DNA of 64,000 nucleotides from Rhodoferax sp. (GCA_030645355.1 JAUSNJ010000182.1:29842-93841); one strand, 5' to 3'; numbered from the stretch's first letter, positions 19,003 through 27,448 are shown. The notes: a model not told the origin generated them from the letters alone. Program-made: numbers and translations.

Positions 19003-20046
19003 CTACCCTGGAAAGTTCTCAGGGATTTTTGCCTTGGAGCGGGCCTCGGCAGCGCTGATGACGTTGCGCTTGACCAGATCGGTCAGGTCCTGGTCCAGCG
19101 TCTTCATGCCCACGCTGTTGCCGGTCTGAATCGACGAATACATCTGCGCCACCTTGGCCTCGCGGATCAGGTTGCGGATGGCACTGGTGCCCAGCATGAT
19201 CTCGTGGGCGGCAACGCGGCCCTGGCCGTCCTTGGTCTTGCACAGCGTCTGCGAGATCACCGCCTGCAGCGACTCGGACAGCATGGCACGGACCATTTCC
19301 TTCTCGTCGGCCGGGAACACGTCAATGATCCGGTCAATCGTCTTGGCCGCGCTGGAGGTGTGCAGCGTGCCAAACACCAGGTGGCCGGTTTCGGCGGCCG
19401 TCATGGCCAGGCGGATGGTTTCCAGGTCGCGCATTTCACCGACCAGAATACAGTCCGGGTCTTCGCGCAGCGCCGAGCGCAGCGCAGCGGCAAACGACAG
19501 GGTGTGCGGGCCCACTTCACGCTGGTTGACCAGGCATTTCTTGGACTCGTGCACAAATTCGATCGGGTCTTCCACCGTCAGGATGTGGCCGAACTCGGTT
19601 TCGTTCAGGTAGTTGACCATGGCGGCCAACGTGGTGGATTTGCCGGAACCCGTGGGGCCGGTCACCAGCACCATGCCGCGTGGCTTCAATGCCAGGTCGC
19701 CAAAGATCTTGGGTGCGTTGAGCTGTTCCAGCGACAGGATCTTGCTGGGAATGGTCCGGAACACCGCACCGGCACCCCGGTTATGGTTAAAGGCGTTGAC
19801 CCGAAAGCGCGCCAGGCCATCGATCTCGAACGAGAAGTCGATTTCCAGAAACTCTTCAAAGTGCTTGCGCTGGCCGTCGTTCATGATGTCGTACACCATG
19901 CCGTGGACCTGCTTGTGGTCCAGCGCTTCCACGTTGATACGGCGTACGTCGCCGTGGACCCGGATCATCGGCGGCAATCCCGCGGAGAGGTGCAAATCGG
20001 AGGCTTTGTTCTTGACGCTGAAGGCCAGCAGTTGGGTAATGTCCAC
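19003..20046 (-). CDS. pilT: Type IV pilus retraction ATPase PilT
   Basis: 347 aa from a GTG at 20046, with AAGGGG about 9 bases upstream. It carries the N-terminal PAS-like domain (SDLHLSAGLPPMIRVHGDVRRI), Walker A GPTGSGKSTT, the Asp box LTVEDPIEFVHE, Walker B CILVGEMRDLETIRLA and His box HLVFGTLHTSSAAKTIDR. The AIRNLIRE motif near the C-terminus is diagnostic of true PilT retraction motors. It powers twitching motility and DNA uptake. It is divergent from yggS, the usual arrangement in proteobacteria. Confidence 0.95.
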   Translation of the reverse strand: MDITQLLAFSVKNKASDLHLSAGLPPMIRVHGDVRRINVEALDHKQVHGMVYDIMNDGQRKHFEEFLEIDFSFEIDGLARFRVNAFNHNRGAGAVFRTIPSKILSLEQLNAPKIFGDLALKPRGMVLVTGPTGSGKSTTLAAMVNYLNETEFGHILTVEDPIEFVHESKKCLVNQREVGPHTLSFAAALRSALREDPDCILVGEMRDLETIRLAMTAAETGHLVFGTLHTSSAAKTIDRIIDVFPADEKEMVRAMLSESLQAVISQTLCKTKDGQGRVAAHEIMLGTSAIRNLIREAKVAQMYSSIQTGNSVGMKTLDQDLTDLVKRNVISAAEARSKAKIPENFPG

Positions 20047-20067
20047 GAAGTTTCCCCTTGTCAGTTG

Positions 20068-20091
20068 GGGACAGAGCTGAAGGTCTGTCCC
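20068..20091. repeat. Inverted repeat in the pilT-yggS divergent region
   Basis: GGGACAGA and its exact reverse complement TCTGTCCC flank an 8-base loop. It lies 32 bases upstream of the chosen yggS ATG and 22 bases upstream of the pilT GTG. It resembles the TTGGGGTCAGA repeat at 17666, so it may be a REP-family copy rather than an operator. Confidence 0.55.
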
Positions 20092-20123
20092 GCAAGTTCT
20101 TTGTTTGTTACGCTTGAGTGATT

Positions 20124-20840
20124 ATGACCATGATTGCCGACAATCTCCAATGGATTCACGACCGAATCGCCCAGGCTTGTGGCAAAGCGGGCAGGTCCCC
20201 TGATTCTGTCGCCCTTCTGGCGGTTTCCAAAACCTTTGGCGCAGATGCTGTCGCCCAGGCCCATGCGGCAGGGCAAACCGCGTTTGGTGAAAACTACATC
20301 CAGGAAGCGGTGGAGAAAATCACGGCGCTCAAGCACCTGCCGCTGCAGTGGCACTGCATAGGGCCGATCCAGAGCAACAAAACCCGCCTGGTGGCCGAAC
20401 ACTTTGACTGGGTGCATACCGTGGATCGCCTCAAGATCGCCCAGCGCCTCAGCGAACAGCGCCCGCCCCATCTGGCGCCACTGCAGGTGTGCATCCAGGT
20501 CAATGTGGATGGCGGGCCGACCAAGTCGGGTGTCGCGCCCGACCAGGCGCTGGCGTTGGCTCAGGCGGTCGCCACGCTGCCGCGCCTGTGTCTGCGCGGA
20601 CTTATGTGCATCCCTGAGCCTGCTCCTGATTTTGTAGCTGCATGCGAAGTGTTTGCGAGGGCTAGAGCCCTATTTGACGAAATTAATCTGGCTGGAATGG
20701 GACTGGACACACTGTCCATGGGCATGAGCGCCGACCTGGAGGCGGCGGTTGCCAGCGGCTCCACGATGGTGCGGGTGGGTAGCGCCATCTTCGGCGCTCG
20801 GGCCTATCCTCCTACTTCTTCGGCAACGCCAGTGGCTTGA
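20124..20840 (+). CDS. yggS: PLP homeostasis protein YggS (PLPBP)
   Basis: 238 aa from the ATG at 20124. A GTG at 20118 and an ATG at 20130 are in frame alternatives. It is a single alanine-racemase-like barrel: LLAVSKTFGADAV with the PLP Lys, AFGENYIQEA, WHCIGPIQSNKTR, and LSMGMSADLEAAVASGSTMVRVGSAIFGAR at the phosphate-binding end. YggS buffers free PLP and affects amino-acid pools. Residues 166-181 coincide with dispersed repeat copy C, without a visible length change. The 3' end overlaps the DUF3617 gene by 29 bases. Confidence 0.93.
   Translation: MTMIADNLQWIHDRIAQACGKAGRSPDSVALLAVSKTFGADAVAQAHAAGQTAFGENYIQEAVEKITALKHLPLQWHCIGPIQSNKTRLVAEHFDWVHTVDRLKIAQRLSEQRPPHLAPLQVCIQVNVDGGPTKSGVAPDQALALAQAVATLPRLCLRGLMCIPEPAPDFVAACEVFARARALFDEINLAGMGLDTLSMGMSADLEAAVASGSTMVRVGSAIFGARAYPPTSSATPVA
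20621..20664 (+). repeat. Dispersed palindromic element, copy C (inside yggS)
   Basis: This copy is more diverged (TGCTCC, GTAGC, TGCGAGGGCTA) but keeps the exact spacing. It is read in the same frame as copies B and D and gives P-A-P-D-F-V-A-A-C-E-V-F-A-R-A-R. The peptide fits the YggS family length, so either the element replaced native codons or part of the match is chance. Confidence 0.55.
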
Positions 20841-21378
20841 TAGTTCCGCAATTGGCGCCCAGCCAGCGGCCGGCGGTCTGCATTTCCATTTTTTCGGGCT
20901 TGCCACGCACGGTGCTGGTCGTCGCCATCTTCATGCTGTAGGCCTCCGGGCTGGTGAACGTGACCTGGCCTTCCCCGCTGCTGGGCGGCTTGGCGCACAC
21001 GAAGGAAAACTTCATGGTGTTGCCGACGCGCGGGCTATTGGTGTGGGTGCAGTCGCCCGGGTTGGCGCCCTGGCGTGCGGATACCTCGTTGCGGTCCACC
21101 ATCTCCTGCGTCATGCAGATCTTGATGGTCATTCCGGCGCCGCCTCCGGCCCCCATCTGCACACCCTGCTTGGCCATCATGTCCTGCATCATCTTGCGTT
21201 GTTCGGGGGGCATGCTTTCCATCTGCTTTTGCGCCTGTGCCATGGCGCCCGCCATTTCACCGGAGCCACCCTGCATCTGCGTTGCAATTTCCCACAGGCC
21301 AGGCTTGATGGCCTGTGCGCTGGCGCTTGCAGAGCCCGCCGCGAGCACCAGGGCTGTGATTGCGATGGAGAGTTTCAT
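20812..21378 (-). CDS. Exported DUF3617 protein
   Basis: 188 aa. A signal peptide (MKLSIAITALVLAAGSASASAQA, cleavage after about residue 22) is followed by KPGLWEIATQM, the opening motif of DUF3617. A Met/Gln-rich helical section (about residues 40-75) and a Cys-containing beta domain come next (ICMTQEMVDRN, GDCTHTN, FSFVCAKPP, GANCG), with four cysteines that could form two disulfides. The protein is periplasmic and its function is unknown. It is a single gene, overlapping the yggS end and divergent from the cyclase-FHA gene. Confidence 0.85.
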   Translation of the reverse strand: MKLSIAITALVLAAGSASASAQAIKPGLWEIATQMQGGSGEMAGAMAQAQKQMESMPPEQRKMMQDMMAKQGVQMGAGGGAGMTIKICMTQEMVDRNEVSARQGANPGDCTHTNSPRVGNTMKFSFVCAKPPSSGEGQVTFTSPEAYSMKMATTSTVRGKPEKMEMQTAGRWLGANCGTIKPLALPKK

Positions 21379-21465
21379 GCTTTTCCCTTAAATGAGCCAT
21401 TTTGGCAAAAGTCACCCGGTTTGGGAATGGGCAGTCTGTATAGAATCACTGAGCACATTCGTCCT

Positions 21466-22398
21466 ATGGCACACATCGACCCCACCCCACCTGTTTCCGC
21501 AGACGCCGCCCGCCCCACGGCCACGCTGACGGTGTTGTTTGCCGATGTCGTGGGCAGCACCCGGCTGTACGACGGCTTTGGCGACACCATCGCCAAACAG
21601 ATGATCGACGAATGCCTGGCGGTCCTGAGCGGGGTGGTACAGCAGTATGGCGGGCGGGTCATCAAGACCATTGGTGACGAGATCATGTGCGTTTTGCCCA
21701 GCGCCGATAGTGGCTGCCTGGCGGCCACCGATATGCACCACAAGATCATGGCCCTGCCCATGGTCTCCAAGGTCAAGCGCAGCGTGCGCATTGGTTTTCA
21801 TTTCGGCCCGGTGATTGAAGAGAACAACGACGTCTTCGGCGATACCGTCAACATGGCGGCCCGCATGGCTGGCCTGGCCAAGGGCATGCAGATCATCACG
21901 ACCGGCGCCACCGTGGCCTGCATGTCACCGATGCTGCAACTTTCCACCCGCAGCATCGCCGCGTTGTCGGTCAAGGGCAAGGGCGACGAGGTCAATGTCA
22001 GCGAGGTCATCTGGCAAGGTGGTGAAGAGTTGACGATGTCCACTGCATCCATCAGCGCCATCGCCACCAAGGCGGTCACACTGGAGCTGGTTCACCAGGG
22101 GCGCGCCTGGACCCTGGGCCATGCCTATGCGTCCGTGGTCCTGGGCCGCGACGCGCAGTGCGACGTGGTCATCGCTGACCGCAGTGCCTCGCGCCAGCAT
22201 GCGCGTATTGAATGCCGACGCGACAAATTCTTTCTGGTCGATCAGAGCACCAATGGAACCTTTGTGGCCTTTGCCCATGAAGCCGAAGTGGAGTTGCGCC
22301 GCGAAGAGATCATGCTGCGCGGTACCGGCCGCATCGCGTTTGGCCACACCGTGGACTTGGCCGGCGCCGAGTTCGTGGCGTTCAGCGTGCGCGAATAA
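21466..22398 (+). CDS. Class III adenylate/guanylate cyclase fused to an FHA domain
   Basis: 310 aa from the ATG at 21466; an ATG at 21427 is an in-frame alternative. Residues 20-185 form a class III cyclase homology domain with FADVVGSTRLYDGFG (metal Asp27), IKTIGDEIMCVL (Asp71) and DVFGDTVNMAARMAGLAKGMQI. Residues 205-300 form an FHA domain with LGRDAQCDVVIADRSASRQHARIE and STNGTFV, which binds phosphothreonine peptides. No membrane segment is present. It is convergent with a Ser/Thr kinase gene 19 bases away, a likely source of the phosphothreonine ligand. Nucleotide choice and even activity need testing. Confidence 0.88.
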   Translation: MAHIDPTPPVSADAARPTATLTVLFADVVGSTRLYDGFGDTIAKQMIDECLAVLSGVVQQYGGRVIKTIGDEIMCVLPSADSGCLAATDMHHKIMALPMVSKVKRSVRIGFHFGPVIEENNDVFGDTVNMAARMAGLAKGMQIITTGATVACMSPMLQLSTRSIAALSVKGKGDEVNVSEVIWQGGEELTMSTASISAIATKAVTLELVHQGRAWTLGHAYASVVLGRDAQCDVVIADRSASRQHARIECRRDKFFLVDQSTNGTFVAFAHEAEVELRREEIMLRGTGRIAFGHTVDLAGAEFVAFSVRE

Positions 22399-22417
22399 GG
22401 CGGCGCAGCGGCTGGCT

Positions 22418-24820
22418 TCAGGTCGTCTTGGCCAGCAACTTGCCGCGTGCACCCGGTGCACTTTGCAGGCCGGCCGGTGGCAGGGCGTCGAGCTTGCCGC
22501 GCACCGCCATGTCGGCGCAGGCTGCCGCAAAACTCACATTGACATCCGCACCGCTGGACCCCGCCAGCGCAAAGCACGCCTGACCGAGTTTGGTGTTGAG
22601 CGGCTTGAGCACACCCTCATTGATCAGGTCACTGGCATTGCCGTCGGCCAGTTGCAGCTGGTACTTGCCGGAGTCGTTGGCCGCCTGGGCGTCTAGCACC
22701 TGGCGAAAGCCCCGCAGCTCACGCAGCAGCAGTTTGGCGCTTTGCGCATCGGGCAAACCCGCCACATTCAGATTGATCTTCTGGGCGCTGAAGTTGAAGT
22801 GTTCGAGAAAGAAGTTCCGGGAGAACTCGTCGCCGACCAGTTTGCCGATTTCGGCCAGGGCCAGGTCTTCGGAGGCCCAGCTCTTGCCGGTGGGGTTGAC
22901 GGTGTTGAGGTAGACCTCTTCGCCGCTGGCCTTGTCGATGGCCTTCACGGTCCAGGAAGTGAGCGCGGTCTTGGTGATGGTCAGGCCCGATGCGGGCAAC
23001 CGGGCGGACAGGACCTTGACCTTGACCTCGCCCTCGATCTGAAAGTCGGATGGCTGAACCTTGGCGCCGGCCTTGACATCACCATCGGCGGACCAGACCC
23101 TAAAACCAAAGGACTTGATGCGTTCCTTGACCACGTTCTCGGCCACCATGGAGCGCTCGGCCGGCAGCGCTTGCGTGGTGTCGGCGTTGCGAATCGCCAT
23201 CTGGATGGACACCTTGGGGTCGCCGTTGTTGCGGATGAATTCGATGCGTTCGTCCTTGGACAGCTGGTTCAGCGACTTCTGCACATCGCGTACCTTGACC
23301 ACGGCGCGGGTTTCGGTTTCCAGCAGGCCGTCCTTGCCGGTGGCGGCTGCGCCCTCCTGGATCACGGTCTTGATGAAGGCGCCGGGCTGTGACAACAGCT
23401 TGCGGTCCAGCACCGCATAGTTCTTGTTCAGCGAGTCTTTTTCGACGTACAGCGCCACGGCCTTTTCGACCAACTGGCGCATGGCATCGGCACGGGATTC
23501 GGTTTGCGCGGCGTTGGCGTCGCCCTTGAAGCGGGCATCCTTGGGGTCCACCAGGCCCAGGGCGCTGATGACCATGGTGCCGGGCTCCAGCGCGGGATCA
23601 GTGGATGTTGCGGCGACCGGCGCAGCCGGGGCTACGGGTGTTGGAGCCGCGCTACTGGCCGCGACAGAAGTCGTTGCCTGAGTCAACGCCGCGCTATTGT
23701 CTTGGGTACCCCGGGAGAAGTAGTAGCTGCCCGCGCCCAGAATGGCGACGCCGGTCAGCACAACAGCCACCAGTGCGCCATTGGATTTGTGCTGGGCATC
23801 ACCGACGGGCGTGGCGGTGGCGGCACGGGCGGGTGCAGCCGCAGCGGTAGGCGCAATAGGGGCTGCCTTGGGTGCAACCGGTGCTATCGGCGGCTTGCTG
23901 AGTTCGGTGCGATCCGCGTCCACGGCCGCAGCAGCGCCCATGGCTGGCGCCGCACCCAGAGTCGTTTTGATGGCCTGCGCGAATTCGTCAGCGCTCTGGT
24001 AGCGTTCGTCCGGATTTTTTGCCATGGCTTTTTTGACCACCGCATCAAATGCCGCGGGCAGCGCCACGTTCAGCAGCGAGGGCGCCAGCGGCTCCTCGTG
24101 CAGCACCTTGTACATGATGGTCGTGGAATTGCCGGTAAACGGCTTCTCGCCGGTCAGGAACTGGTACAGGATGACGCCGCAGGAAAAAATGTCGCTGCGC
24201 CCGTCCACGGGCTGCCCCATGAACTGCTCGGGTGACATGTAGGCGGGTGTGCCCATGACGGTGCCGACCTGGGTCAGCTCGGATTTCTCGACCCGCGCAA
24301 TGCCAAAGTCTGCGACCTTGACCTTGCCATCGGCCAGCACAATCAGATTGGCGGGCTTGATGTCGCGGTGGACGACACCGTTGGCGTGCGCATGGCCCAG
24401 CGCATCCAGCACCTCAACCATCAGGCGCTCCACGTCCTTGATCGCAAAGCGCTCGTTGGCCTCGAAAAAATCACGCAGTTCGCGGCCCTTGACAAATTCC
24501 ATGGCGATATAGGCCACGCGCTGGCGAGCCTGGGCATCAGCGCCTGCCACCATGGTGTGGTCTTCGTCGGCAATCTCTTCACCGTAGTCATAGACCGCCA
24601 CGATGCCGGGGTGGTTCAGCCGGCCTGCGGCCTGCGCCTCGCGCTTGAAGCGTGCCAGCACCTGGGCGGCCTCTTCGCCCTTGAGCTGCGCCGGCAAGAT
24701 GGTCTTGATGGCCACCGTGCGCTCGATGGCTGGATCGAATCCCTCGTACACCACGCCCATGGCGCCTTTGCCGAGTTCACGGCGGATCAGGTATTTACCG
24801 AGTCGGGTGAAGGTCGTCAT
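22418..24820 (-). CDS. Transmembrane Ser/Thr protein kinase with FlgT-like exported domain
   Basis: 800 aa. The kinase domain spans residues 8-285: glycine loop GKGAMG, Lys39 in VAIKTI, HRDIKPAN near 151, DFG near 169, and GTPAYMSPEQ activation segment. A Pro/Ala-rich linker leads to one membrane helix (VAVVLTGVAILGAGSYYFS, 350-370). The outside part starts with another Pro/Ala stretch. Residues 415-520 (SRADAMRQLVEKAVALYVEKDSL ... VLDRKLLSQPGAFIKTV) resemble the N-terminal domain of FlgT/LPP20-type envelope proteins. The rest is unassigned. Two exported protein genes lie just upstream on the same strand, so all three may form an operon. Kinase assignment is firm; the domain outside the membrane is inference. 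Confidence 0.9.
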   Translation of the reverse strand: MTTFTRLGKYLIRRELGKGAMGVVYEGFDPAIERTVAIKTILPAQLKGEEAAQVLARFKREAQAAGRLNHPGIVAVYDYGEEIADEDHTMVAGADAQARQRVAYIAMEFVKGRELRDFFEANERFAIKDVERLMVEVLDALGHAHANGVVHRDIKPANLIVLADGKVKVADFGIARVEKSELTQVGTVMGTPAYMSPEQFMGQPVDGRSDIFSCGVILYQFLTGEKPFTGNSTTIMYKVLHEEPLAPSLLNVALPAAFDAVVKKAMAKNPDERYQSADEFAQAIKTTLGAAPAMGAAAAVDADRTELSKPPIAPVAPKAAPIAPTAAAAPARAATATPVGDAQHKSNGALVAVVLTGVAILGAGSYYFSRGTQDNSAALTQATTSVAASSAAPTPVAPAAPVAATSTDPALEPGTMVISALGLVDPKDARFKGDANAAQTESRADAMRQLVEKAVALYVEKDSLNKNYAVLDRKLLSQPGAFIKTVIQEGAAATGKDGLLETETRAVVKVRDVQKSLNQLSKDERIEFIRNNGDPKVSIQMAIRNADTTQALPAERSMVAENVVKERIKSFGFRVWSADGDVKAGAKVQPSDFQIEGEVKVKVLSARLPASGLTITKTALTSWTVKAIDKASGEEVYLNTVNPTGKSWASEDLALAEIGKLVGDEFSRNFFLEHFNFSAQKINLNVAGLPDAQSAKLLLRELRGFRQVLDAQAANDSGKYQLQLADGNASDLINEGVLKPLNTKLGQACFALAGSSGADVNVSFAAACADMAVRGKLDALPPAGLQSAPGARGKLLAKTT

Positions 24821-24837
24821 GGGGCGGGGGGTCCGGC

Positions 24838-25659
24838 TTATTTGTATTTGGAATCAATGTCCCAGACCAGCGTCTGCACCAGGCGCTGCACCATGGTGTC
24901 CAGGCCCACGCCACCCTTGGCGGAATCGGATACACCCATGACGCTGGTGGAGGTGGCGCCGACTTCCATTTTCAAATCCTTGTAGCCTTGGGCCACCTGT
25001 TCGGTGGTGTTGGCGTCCATGATCTTGTAGCGCATGCCGATCAGCCAGACGCCGGTGGAGTCACCGGTCTGCACGGAACCCGCCACCGTGCTGGCGGCCG
25101 AACCGGCCATGCTGCCGCCACCAAAGATGGACAACAGCCCACCGACGGCGCGGCCGTCAAAGCCCTTCTTGTTCTCGGCAATCTGCTCGGCCTTGAGGAT
25201 GTCGAACTTCAGAATCCACTTGGTGGTCTTGAGCTTGCCCATCTGCATGGTCTTGCGCGCGGCGTTCGGGTCACCCAGGTTGTAGGCCAGCGAGATTTCA
25301 TTCACCAGAGGCCCCAGGTTGGTCCGCTCCAGCACCGGGAAGTTGGCATTGGACAGTTCCAGCTCGGCAAAATCGGCAATATTGTTGGGTAAAAAGCGCT
25401 GCGTGAAGTTGGCGTTGTTGCTCTTGATCTCGCCGGGGATGACGATCAGCGCCGGGCCGCGTTTGTTCTTGTTGGTGTACTCCACCTCTTTGTAGGCCGC
25501 CGCATCGGCCGCCGCATTGGCCTTGTCCGATGTGGAGCTGCCGGCGGTGGGTGACGGGTTGCCAAAGCTGGGTTGGGCCTGAACAGTGCTGCCCACGGCG
25601 GCCAGCACCAGCAATGTGGATGCCGTAATACCTTTAAACATGTTGAATCCTTGGCTCAT
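24838..25659 (-). CDS. Exported CsgG-like protein of the kinase cluster
   Basis: 273 aa from the ATG at 25659, with GGGAG upstream. An ATG at MFKG, six codons later, also has AAGGA. A signal peptide ends near VQAQ, so this is probably soluble rather than a lipoprotein. The middle (FPVLERTNLGPLVNEISLAYNLGD ... KTTKWILKFDILKAEQ) resembles the CsgG/HfaB fold pattern of 'error-prone strand, then receptor Leu-Gly'. A Gly/Ala-rich loop (GGLLSIFGGGSMAGSAAST) is present. Function is unknown. It lies 17 bases upstream of the kinase start, which argues for co-transcription. Confidence 0.75.
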   Translation of the reverse strand: MSQGFNMFKGITASTLLVLAAVGSTVQAQPSFGNPSPTAGSSTSDKANAAADAAAYKEVEYTNKNKRGPALIVIPGEIKSNNANFTQRFLPNNIADFAELELSNANFPVLERTNLGPLVNEISLAYNLGDPNAARKTMQMGKLKTTKWILKFDILKAEQIAENKKGFDGRAVGGLLSIFGGGSMAGSAASTVAGSVQTGDSTGVWLIGMRYKIMDANTTEQVAQGYKDLKMEVGATSTSVMGVSDSAKGGVGLDTMVQRLVQTLVWDIDSKYK

Positions 25660-25680
25660 TGTCTCGCTCCCATTAAAAAT

Positions 25681-26328
25681 TTACGAACCGCCGACGCGGC
25701 AATAGTCACTGTACAACTGCGCGACCACTTCGTCTGCCTTTTCGTTGATCAGGGTCAGGGCCATGCCGGAGGTATCGACCCCTGCATAGCTGGCATTTTC
25801 CGCGCTGGTTTGTGACAGGATCTTGCCATGGGCATCGGTCAGCGTGAAGGCCATGCGAATGGACACCTGGTTGACGCGCACGATGGTGTTGTACCCCGTC
25901 TGGCTGGAGATGAGCCCGCGCAGGATGTATTGGGCCGCGAGCCGCTTGGATGCGCCCAGCGCAGCATCGGGGTCGTTCTTGAAATAGGCGTCGATCTCGG
26001 CCTGCGCGACCTGGGCCGTGATTTGTGCCTGGGTCGTGGTCTTGAGCCCCAGGCGCTGCAGGCGCGCGTTGAGTGCATCGAAGTGGCCGGTATAGCGGGA
26101 TTGCGCAGTCTGCAGGTAGCCATCGCGGCTCTCGCCGATCAGCACCATGATCTTCTGGTTCTTGATCTTGGCCCGGCAGGGGCTGGCCAGCAGCGCCTGC
26201 ACTTTGGCCTGCTGTTCGGCCTCTTGCGCCTTCTCCGCGTTGTCTTCGTTGGAGAACTTGAAACCCTGGGCCAGCGCCCCGCCGGACAAGGCTGCTGCGG
26301 CGAGCAAGACGATCAGGGCGTGACGCAT
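25681..26328 (-). CDS. Exported protein of unknown function, kinase cluster
   Basis: 215 aa. It has a signal peptide (MRHALIVLLAAAALSGGALAQG), a charged Glu/Gln helix, one isolated Cys near 50, and the segment KIMVLIGESRDGYLQTAQSRYTG. KRLAAQYILRGLISSQTGYN and VSIRMAFTLTDAHGKILSQTSAENA resemble the beta strands of CsgG/LPP20-like envelope proteins. I do not recognise the family firmly. It ends 21 bases before the CsgG-like gene, so the two and the kinase probably form one operon. Confidence 0.7.
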   Translation of the reverse strand: MRHALIVLLAAAALSGGALAQGFKFSNEDNAEKAQEAEQQAKVQALLASPCRAKIKNQKIMVLIGESRDGYLQTAQSRYTGHFDALNARLQRLGLKTTTQAQITAQVAQAEIDAYFKNDPDAALGASKRLAAQYILRGLISSQTGYNTIVRVNQVSIRMAFTLTDAHGKILSQTSAENASYAGVDTSGMALTLINEKADEVVAQLYSDYCRVGGS

Positions 26329-26456
26329 AAGGTTGGAATCCCGACGTGGAACAAATCGTTAATGGGGCGCGAAGGATGCAACGCGGCATGCCCTGCGATG
26401 GCTGACCGGTTGCGTCTTCGTCGGCATTATAGGCACCGGTTTTTTCGAATGGGGTC

Positions 26457-26924
26457 CTATCGCAGCGGCAGTTGCGTGGTGTTTTTTACCTCTTCCATGA
26501 CCGGGTAGGTGCGGGTCTCGCGCACGCCCGGCAACTGCCACAGCACGGTGCCGGCAAAGTCGCGGTAGGCGGCCATGTCGGCCATGCGGGTCTTGAGCAG
26601 GTAGTCAAAGCCACCGGCCACCATATGGCACTCCATGATCTCGCCGCGCACCTGCACTGCAGCCTTGAACGCCTCGAACACATTGGGCGTAGTGCGGTCC
26701 AGCAGCACCTCGACAAACACCATCATGCCGGCGCCCAGCTTGAGGGGGTTGAGCCGCGCCTCGTAACCGAGGATGTAGCCATCCTTGGTGAGGCGCTGCA
26801 CCCGTGCCAGCACGGCGGTCGGTGACAAGGTGACGGCCTCGGCCAGCTTGAGGTTGGAGATGCGGCCGTCTGCTTGCAGGCAGGTGAGGATTTTGAGGTC
26901 TATGCGGTCTAGTTCGGATTCCAT
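26457..26924 (-). CDS. Lrp/AsnC-family regulator, divergent from putA
   Basis: 155 aa from the ATG at 26924 (MESELDRIDLKILTCLQADGR). The helix-turn-helix is NLKLAEAVTLSPTAVLARVQRL. The C-terminal RAM domain senses amino acids (MVFVEVLLDRT, ECHMVAGGFDYLLKTRMADM). Upstream in-frame ATGs at 26957 and 26978 would add a Lys/Arg-rich tail. That tail is encoded by an AAAAG repeat tract. It lies divergently upstream of putA, matching the PutR/Lrp activators that respond to proline, so control of putA is likely. Confidence 0.88.
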   Translation of the reverse strand: MESELDRIDLKILTCLQADGRISNLKLAEAVTLSPTAVLARVQRLTKDGYILGYEARLNPLKLGAGMMVFVEVLLDRTTPNVFEAFKAAVQVRGEIMECHMVAGGFDYLLKTRMADMAAYRDFAGTVLWQLPGVRETRTYPVMEEVKNTTQLPLR

Positions 26925-26957
26925 CTTTTCTCTTCTCTTTTCTTTTCTTTTCTTCAT
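26924..26957 (-). repeat. Purine-rich AAAAG tract before the regulator start
   Basis: Between the two candidate starts at 26957 and 26924 the coding strand is nearly all purine. It includes three consecutive AAAAG units followed by AGAAG and GAAAAG variants. It overlaps the expected ribosome binding site of the downstream ATG. Slippage by one unit would change the frame of the longer form. Confidence 0.6.
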
Positions 26958-26972
26958 TCGTTGCTTTTGTGT

Positions 26973-27344
26973 CCCCACTCTCCCCCAACCCCGCTCGCCC
27001 CGCCGGGCGAGAGGGGAGCTTTAACAGCCGATTTGGTGTCAGCGCGCCGGCTACGGAATTACTGGCGAGGCGTTGCCACCGTGTCTGTTCACCACGGCTT
27101 CTCGGGTAGCGGTCGTAGAGGCTTCGTGGCGCACTTGCCGGGAGCTGGCTGGCAGGCGCAGCCGCCAGCTTTGGCCATGCACGGACAGAGCCGTTTACTA
27201 CGACCGTAACTTCAGAAACCCGTGCAATCCACAACGTACCGCAACCTTCCCCCAGTAATTCCGTAGCCGGCGCGACAAAGTCAAATCGGCTGTTGAGCTC
27301 CCCTTTCGCCCGGCGGGGCGAGAGGGGTTGGGGGAGAGTGGGGG
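26973..27344. repeat. Large imperfect inverted repeat (MITE-like) between lrp and putA
   Basis: The two ends, starting CCCCACTCTCCCCCAACCCC and its complement, are about 145-base imperfect arms (26973-27119 and 27199-27344). Shared blocks include GCCGGGCGA, CAGCCGATTTG and GCGCCGGCTACGGAATTACTGG, then CGGTCGTAG. An 80-base centre separates them. No reading frame looks real. It fills most of the 524-base gap between the regulator and putA, so it may have displaced or contributed promoter sequence. A non-autonomous mobile element is the simplest reading, but no flanking target duplication is obvious. Confidence 0.75.
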
Positions 27345-27448
27345 TACACAAGTAACTATAAACAAACAAAATTTTAGTGAGAAATTCACCATAAATTCAA
27401 AGACTATAGCGACTTACTCGGCTACTACATTCCACCGGAGACCCCACC

